9,414 nt of DNA, taken from positions 1 through 9,414 of the forward strand of contig JAKBQK010000349.1 of assembly GCA_021835265.1 (NCBI GenBank). Reading direction: 5' to 3'. This document shows positions 6,900 to 9,414 of the stretch, one piece after another. The position numbers and the translations under genes are program-made. Position 1 is the first letter of the stretch. Each line of letters starts with the position of its first letter. Source of the DNA: Thermoplasmata archaeon (GTDB taxonomy: Archaea > Thermoplasmatota > Thermoplasmata > Thermoplasmatales > Thermoplasmataceae). The notes below the pieces were generated by a model. The model did not search any database. It had not been told where the DNA came from and saw only the letters and a program-made list of their open reading frames with translations.

Positions 6900-7727
6900 A
6901 TGAGCACAGCGACATTAGGGGACCTCTTCGTCAACCTGCTCTCGATCGCTTTGCCTGCGGCTGCTATGCTCTCTATAGTTTATGGAAGTGAATTCATAAG
7001 GACTTTGGGGCGGAAGAATATGTTTCTGCAAAGTCTGATGAGTGCCAACCCTGATTTTGGCAAGTTCTATAATGATATTGTATCTTCACCGAGTCCCGTT
7101 TACTTCATAATACCACTTCTAGTAATGGTAATTCTCGCAATTATCTCGTTGTTTGTTGTGAATCTTGGAGTATATGTGTATGAGATCATGGTAATTAGCA
7201 CCTTTCTAGCATTCACTGCGATTTCCATTTCCTCCATCGTCTTATATTTCAAGATTAAGAGATACAAAATTAAGAGATACAAAACGTCTACCACAGCAGA
7301 GAAAGAGGTAGAGAAGTTCAAGAAGGAGTGGAGACTACTTGCGGCTCTTTGGGTAATAGTTGTTACTTTTTATATTATACCTGCACTGAATATCGAGGGT
7401 TATTCTGGGTTTTTCTTTAACTATGAATTACAAAACTTCATTTGGTTCGAGATTCCCCTAGTATTAGTATTTCCCTCGATAATTTTTTTCTTGTTTGCAG
7501 GAACTCTGTCAAGGGATCTGATATGGGAACTTATTAACAAAAAACTGGCTGAAAAATCCCTACATCTGGAGATTTATGTTTTTATAAACGGCATTGATGG
7601 AAAGATTGAATCCATTCATGGCTTTGTCATTAATCTTGGAAGATACGTGGAGCTTAAAACCGAAAAGACATTTGAAACACTGAGATATGCGGATATCCAT
7701 AGAATTGAGTTCACCAAAAGGAGATAA
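6900..7727 (+). CDS. Five-helix membrane protein with small beta-rich C-terminal domain
   Basis: I do not recognise a family. Of 275 residues, hydrophobic segments at about 7-28, 67-88, 93-117, 146-162 and 181-203 suggest five membrane helices. A basic loop (118-145) lies between the third and fourth and contains a KIKRY sequence repeated twice, encoded by a 15-base tandem duplication. After a conserved-looking RDLIWELINKKLAEK helix (205-219) comes a soluble end (about 221-275). Its strands EIYVFING, KIESIHGFVINL and YVELKT, and the closing ADIHRIEF, look like a small Sm-like barrel. Basic loops would place the C-terminal domain in the cytoplasm if the positive-inside rule holds. A role as a membrane-acting effector or sensor of the island is possible but unsupported by sequence. 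It could equally be an unrelated passenger. Confidence 0.8.
   Translation: MSTATLGDLFVNLLSIALPAAAMLSIVYGSEFIRTLGRKNMFLQSLMSANPDFGKFYNDIVSSPSPVYFIIPLLVMVILAIISLFVVNLGVYVYEIMVISTFLAFTAISISSIVLYFKIKRYKIKRYKTSTTAEKEVEKFKKEWRLLAALWVIVVTFYIIPALNIEGYSGFFFNYELQNFIWFEIPLVLVFPSIIFFLFAGTLSRDLIWELINKKLAEKSLHLEIYVFINGIDGKIESIHGFVINLGRYVELKTEKTFETLRYADIHRIEFTKRR
7254..7283 (+). repeat. Perfect tandem duplication of a 15-base unit
   Basis: The unit ATTAAGAGATACAAA occurs at 7254-7268 and again at 7269-7283 with no mismatch. It lies in frame within the membrane-protein gene and doubles the residues I-K-R-Y-K in a basic loop between helices three and four. A perfect copy implies recent replication slippage. 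Confidence 0.95.
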
Positions 7728-7759
7728 GTGATCTAAAATGCAAATGAAGGAGATTTTGA

Positions 7760-7767
7760 AGGGGTGA
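7760..7767 (+). promoter_or_regulatory. Ribosome binding site AGGGGTGA that favours the ATG at 7773
   Basis: The site is 5 bases before the ATG at 7773 and overlaps an alternative GTG start at 7764. A second site, AAGGAG at 7747-7752, lies 11 bases before that GTG, which is less favourable. Confidence 0.55.
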
Positions 7768-7772
7768 AAAAG

Positions 7773-9260
7773 ATGGACAGTGAAATTGAGTTAGGAAAAG
7801 TAATTGAAATGGATGTCAAAGAACTTAAACTGGATATGGAGAATTTCAGGATCGATCCAAAAGGAGTAATCGACTGGGGGGTTACCATAGAGAGGCTATT
7901 CGATGAGGAAAATATTATCGAGATGGCTGAAGACATTGTTTCTTCTGGAGGACTTAATCCACACGAAAACCTGTTAGCAGTGCATGAAAATGGTCTTAAT
8001 ATTGTGCTAGAGGGAAACCGACGATTGCTTGCAATCAATTCCATCCTAAATCCTAAAATTGTCCCATCTAGCAAAAGAACGGATATTGACAGGATCGTGC
8101 AAAGCATCTCGGACGATTTTAAATCACATATTTCTAAGGTAAAAACAGTCTTCTTGGAGTCCAGGGAAACTGCAAAGCAATACATAGTCGCAAAGCACTC
8201 TGGTTTGAGTACTATGCAGTGGAGCCTTGTTTCCCAATGGAGATTCGTGAAAACAGAATACGACGTTTACAACAAAGATCTCGATGCGACTATAAAGGCT
8301 TTGAATATGGATAAGGGTAAGGCAATAAGATCCATCAAATACTATAATCTTATTGAATATATTAGAACCATTGGGTATTGGGATGATGAAGGGCTAAGGC
8401 CCGCAATTAGTAAAAACAGGCTACAACCAACAAAAATGACATGGTCCCTAGGATACAAAGATGTGAACACAGAACTTGGGTTAGTATACGATGAACACTA
8501 CGAAATTCAACATTCTACGAGTTTCTCAAAAGAAAAATTTGATATTATCCTATTTAAGTTTGCAAAGGCTGCGTTGATAGAGAATTCTGAAGATGAAATT
8601 GATACAAGAAGGCCAATAGAAGAAACATTGAATCTTATTAAGGGTTGGAAAGCAGAATACGAACAACAGCACCCTCCACCTATCTCTCCCGTCTCATCAG
8701 AAAGTGTAAATATAGGGAACGGAAAAAAGGGAAGCTATGTAGAAAACAAGGGGACTAATGTAAGTCCATCCTCGTCAGTACTGAGCACATCTCATGAGTC
8801 TAATACCAGAAAAACTAAAAAATCTAGTGATGGAAAGTATTTTCGAAAGCTGGAATGTAGTATCAAAAATGAAAGGCTAAGTATTCTCACAGATGAGATC
8901 TCAAGATTACCTGTAAAAACTTATCCCACGGCTGCGGTCATGCTGACTCGTGCCTTAATAGAATCATCCCTTTTATACTTAATAGAGAATAAGGGGTTAC
9001 TTCCTCAACTAAAGAAGCAGTGTCAAAACAAATGTGGACTCGATGATGTAATTAATTTCACTATCGACCATGCTACACAGCTCTTTAATGATAAATCGAT
9101 GGCAAATCCTCTTAGGTTTCTCCAAGGGACTGGAGGTCACCGAGTATATATGAATGACATAGTTCACGGAAACTGGGTTGATCCAACACCAGGTGCTGTG
9201 GGAGCAATTGCAGGAGACGTGAGAAACTTAATACAGGCTATTCTAAATGGAACTGCATGA
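7773..9260 (+). CDS. dpdB-like: ParB/DndB-like protein with helical, possibly HEPN-like C-terminal domain
   Basis: The N-terminal domain (about 8-95, counting from the ATG) has the ParB/Srx pattern: a start strand VIEMDVKELKLD, NIIEMAEDIVSSGGLNP (47-63) and the hallmark LEGNRRLLA (79-87), the nucleotide-binding motif seen in ParB, DndB and DpdB proteins. The central part (100-290) is helical with an aromatic cluster (MQWSLVSQWR, 148-157). A Ser/Pro-rich linker (about 297-354) leads to a C-terminal helical domain (355-495). That domain contains YPTAAVMLTRALIESSLLYLI (from 384) and YMNDIVHGNW (459-468), a pattern common in HEPN-like helical domains of defence proteins. In Dpd islands a ParB-like DpdB works with DpdA, so this is the natural partner for the TGT-like gene, though two to three genes lie between them. 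It starts at ATG 7773 (495 residues) or GTG 7764 (498). Real orthology to DpdB is unproven. Confidence 0.75.
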   Translation: MDSEIELGKVIEMDVKELKLDMENFRIDPKGVIDWGVTIERLFDEENIIEMAEDIVSSGGLNPHENLLAVHENGLNIVLEGNRRLLAINSILNPKIVPSSKRTDIDRIVQSISDDFKSHISKVKTVFLESRETAKQYIVAKHSGLSTMQWSLVSQWRFVKTEYDVYNKDLDATIKALNMDKGKAIRSIKYYNLIEYIRTIGYWDDEGLRPAISKNRLQPTKMTWSLGYKDVNTELGLVYDEHYEIQHSTSFSKEKFDIILFKFAKAALIENSEDEIDTRRPIEETLNLIKGWKAEYEQQHPPPISPVSSESVNIGNGKKGSYVENKGTNVSPSSSVLSTSHESNTRKTKKSSDGKYFRKLECSIKNERLSILTDEISRLPVKTYPTAAVMLTRALIESSLLYLIENKGLLPQLKKQCQNKCGLDDVINFTIDHATQLFNDKSMANPLRFLQGTGGHRVYMNDIVHGNWVDPTPGAVGAIAGDVRNLIQAILNGTA

Positions 9261-9314
9261 ATTAATGTTAATCAATATCACGCAAACTTTAGGCCGAGAA
9301 CAGAATATGGTAAC

Positions 9315-9414
9315 ATGAGTGGCTCTTCAATTCCCTTAAGATACCCCGGTGGTAAATCGTCTCTTTTGGATTACATAGAGAAATTCATAAAATCAAACAA
9401 GATATGCGTTAATA
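9315..9414 (+). CDS. D12-class (Dam-like) N6-adenine DNA methyltransferase, N-terminal part (3' partial)
   Basis: Only the first 33 codons are present, and the frame runs off the right edge. They read IPLRYPGGKSSLLDYIEKFI (6-25), the S-adenosylmethionine-binding motif (R-Y-P-G-G-K) that opens D12-class adenine methyltransferases such as Dam and phage T4 Dam. It lies 54 bases after the ParB-like gene, in the same frame but beyond its TGA. The ATG is the first start after that stop. There is no convincing Shine-Dalgarno; the A/T-rich bases around 9285-9292 are at a TATA-like distance but match poorly. It probably adds adenine methylation to the island, as an orphan methylase or as part of a restriction-modification pair further right. 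Confidence 0.85.
   Translation, partial: MSGSSIPLRYPGGKSSLLDYIEKFIKSNKICVN

Noticed and set aside
7738..7767. A 9-codon frame just before the ParB-like gene, as a possible leader peptide
   Set aside because: There is no run of regulatory codons and no attenuator-like hairpin; it is more simply part of the ribosome binding region.
7733..8185. A 150-codon open frame on the minus strand opposite the ParB-like gene
   Set aside because: Its protein is Ser/Ile/Phe-rich low-complexity sequence with no motif, and the + strand frame there carries a clear ParB signature; it is a shadow.
1..9414. CRISPR array, tRNA or rRNA genes, insertion-sequence ends
   Set aside because: No spaced repeats, cloverleaf-like sequence, rRNA-like segments or terminal inverted repeats were noticed on reading either strand; this is by eye only.

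Overview
The window reads as part of a defence or DNA-modification island in an AT-rich prokaryote, most likely an archaeon. The evidence for an archaeon is a HerA-type ATPase directly next to a NurA-type nuclease, heavy use of AGA/AGG arginine codons, TATA-like boxes about 26 bases upstream of two start codons that lack a Shine-Dalgarno (leaderless style), and GGAGGT-like sites at other genes. A Thermoplasmata-like or other euryarchaeal host is a guess; nothing in the window fixes the lineage. All supported genes lie on the + strand, and no gene-free stretch exceeds 300 bases.

Layout. Positions 1-152 hold the C-terminal end of a zinc-ribbon protein. From 241 to 4986 there is a compact three-gene unit: an unrecognised 319-residue protein, an oversized NurA-like nuclease (617 residues, TTG start) and a HerA/FtsK-type ATPase (624 residues) whose start overlaps the nuclease stop. 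From 5031 comes a 381-residue tRNA-guanine-transglycosylase-like protein of the DpdA/TgtA5 kind with a C-terminal DUF6884-like domain. Next is a 166-residue protein that looks like a PUA/EVE/ASCH-type fold, then a 55-residue conserved-looking protein not obvious from long-ORF calling. A five-helix membrane protein with a small beta-rich C-terminal domain follows, then a ParB/DndB-like protein with a helical, possibly HEPN-like, C-terminal domain. At the right edge is the first 33 codons of a D12-class (Dam-like) adenine DNA methyltransferase.

How the parts may work together (inference). In bacterial Dpd systems a TGT-like DpdA and a ParB-like DpdB insert preQ0 into DNA, and further proteins restrict unmodified DNA. 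Here a DpdA-like enzyme, a ParB-like protein and a possible modified-base reader sit beside a HerA-NurA motor-nuclease module instead of the usual Dpd helicase set. The simplest hypothesis is an archaeal 7-deazaguanine DNA modification-restriction system in which HerA-NurA resects unmodified DNA. Archaea that make archaeosine already produce preQ0, so local synthesis genes would not be required. The upstream nuclease module and the modification gene appear to have separate promoters, which would allow protection to be expressed independently of attack.
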